In this document: piece after piece, positions 16,995 through 18,295 of the stretch
Layout: each line of letters opens with the position of its first letter
Position numbering within the stretch: the first letter of the stretch is position 1
Program-made: the position numbers and the translations under genes
The notes under the pieces: model-generated
The model's database searches: none
Told to the model about the DNA's origin: nothing
What the model saw: the letters and a program-made list of their open reading frames with translations, nothing else
DNA from: Geosiphon pyriformis
Lineage: Eukaryota > Glomeromycota > Glomeromycetes > Archaeosporales > Geosiphonaceae
DNA: 18,295 bases
Assembly (NCBI GenBank): GCA_016748015.1
Contig: JAAOMT010000326.1
Coordinates: 13,190 to 31,484, forward strand
Reading direction: 5' to 3'

Positions 16995-18295
16995 ATTTAA
17001 TAAATAAAGTCTAATTGCTATTTAATATATAGAATTAAATTAAGTGACTTAAACAAAATACAATTCACACTTTTACTACATATAATTAGCCACTTAGATC
17101 AAATAAGACAACATTAAATGTCTATATAAATATATATATTTTTATCTAAACCAAAAAAAAACACTGTTTATATCTACTAAAACTAACTGCAAATGACTCT
17201 ATTATACTAAGCAGCTAAACTATTTTATCTAATAACATAAATATTAAACAACAAGACAAACTTAAAACTATGTTACTATCTTTGACCAATCCAGCTTTTT
17301 TTATGTCCATTTTATGTTTTGATTTCATAAATTATATCTTAGTTTAATGCAATTCTACCAAATTTTTTATATATTTAACAAAAGCAAAAGTTATTTTTAC
17401 TCTTTCATTAAAAACTATAGCAGTTTTAGCATAATAATCTTTTAGCACAAATTTTTTGCAAATTGCCATATACAAATTTACATCTAATAAACATTAAGAA
17501 AATATTTATAGAACAGCAAAAAAAGATGAAAAATAAGTACTTATCAATAATATTTATTTTTTAAAAGCTTTTAACAAAATATTTTCTTAAATACTATTAT
17601 CTTTAGTACAATCAAAAACATGCTCAGATAATTCTACTTTACTACATAACAAACACAGTACACCAGAATATATTTTATTATACAATTTTTTCTAACTGCT
17701 ATTAGTAATTACTTGTACATAGCTTTTATTAAGTACATATGCTTATTTGCAGACTTTTTACTAGTAAACTCAGAAAACATATGTGAATTAAGATGTTAAA
17801 TTTTTGTGGTAGTTAGCCAATTTACTTTCTTAATTAATGCATTTAGAATTATATTATATTCAGAACTGGTCTTTTATTAAATACAACAAATATATATGTA
17901 TAAATTACAAACAAAATAGCAAGTATTGCCAAACAGAACTATATTTTCAGCCATTATAAAATGTTTTTAAATCCCAATTGACAGAAAAAAAAGAAAGTAA
18001 GCAGTTTTATCTACTATTATATTAGCTTAAATATTGCTTAGAATATTTAAATAACTTTAATTTTTATCCATATAACAAAAAAATTTTCATTTCTAATCAA
18101 ATTAGCAATATGTTTTCTCTCTATTTAACACTGATTATAAAAGTCTGGTATAGCAAATAAAACTTTAAAAACACACACATCAATAATAAATTGGCTATCC
18201 AAATATAAAATTACTGTATAAAAAAATAGAATACACTTTAAGAATAGTACAATAATCTGTAACTTGGCTATTGTAAAGAACAAAATCTTATGTAT
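16995..18295 (-). mobile_element. Second LINE copy of the same family, inverted, cut by the window end
   Basis: The - strand from 18295 down to 16995 matches the + strand LINE from 15549 to 16846 along its whole length, with few indels (1301 against 1298 bases). By eye, roughly 70-75% of bases agree over coding parts and more over the last 31 bases. Examples of paired words: KSKHKMDIKKAGL against RSKHRVDIKKAGL, and CKKFVLKDYYAKTAIVF against CKSFILKNWFAEAIQIF. I see no CpG in this copy at all. The rest of the element, from the middle of RNase H upstream, must lie beyond the window. Confidence 0.85.
17114..18295 (-). pseudogene. ORF2 C-terminal part of the inverted LINE
   Basis: This is the end of ORF2 on the - strand, stopping at TAA 17114-17116 at the same residue as the + copy (KIYIYIDI against DVYVCINV). 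Going upstream it has SFAVSF, MDIKKAGLVKDSNIVLSLS, KVELSEHVFDCTKD (remnant of the CCHC region, near 17630), KSANKHMYLIKAMYK and NSHMFSEFTSKS, then the RNase H region near the window end. Stops and a few frameshifts break it. It is more AT-rich than the + copy and looks at least as old. Confidence 0.8.

Overview
The window is made entirely of transposable elements. I see no host gene, tRNA, rRNA or CRISPR array. Very high A+T, long AT-only stretches, an APE-type LINE with an RNase H domain, and a Ty3/gypsy element whose pol carries a dUTPase all point to a repeat-rich fungal genome. From memory, both element families look like those of arbuscular mycorrhizal fungi (Glomeromycotina, Rhizophagus-like). 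That assignment is recognition without a search, so it is moderate confidence. Layout: (1) 1-243 is AT-rich DNA with nothing recognisable. (2) A LINE runs on the + strand from about 244 to 16846. It has ORF1, then ORF2 (endonuclease, reverse transcriptase, RNase H, C-terminal CCHC), then a 3' UTR. It is heavily decayed, with many stops, several frameshifts and almost no CpG. (3) ORF1 of that LINE is split by a complete 9.8-kb Ty3/gypsy LTR retrotransposon on the - strand (1098-10910). It has two 970-bp LTRs with TGTTACC/GGTAACA-type ends and a 4-bp target duplication, CCAT. Removing it and one CCAT restores an unbroken ORF1 reading frame. (4) From about 16995 to the end of the window lies a second, older-looking copy of the same LINE on the - strand. 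The two LINEs sit tail-to-tail and form an inverted repeat with 1.3-kb arms around a 148-bp AT spacer. The LTR element reads, in its own direction (right to left): PBS, an unusual N-terminal gag segment, capsid-like gag, CCHC zinc knuckle, retropepsin, a cysteine-rich module, dUTPase, reverse transcriptase, RNase H, integrase with a GPF motif, and a separate 3' ORF that runs into the 3' LTR. The LTRs carry a TATA box, an AATAAA signal and a 20-bp-period tandem array. Nothing here is likely to be active. The LTR element has decayed almost only by transitions: by eye the two LTRs differ at about 54 sites, all but one transitions, with no length difference, and pol has 13 in-frame stops without an indel over 4.5 kb. 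This suggests cytosine methylation with deamination, or a RIP-like process. The order of events I infer is: LINE insertions, loss of CpG, LTR insertion into ORF1, and continuing decay of all copies.
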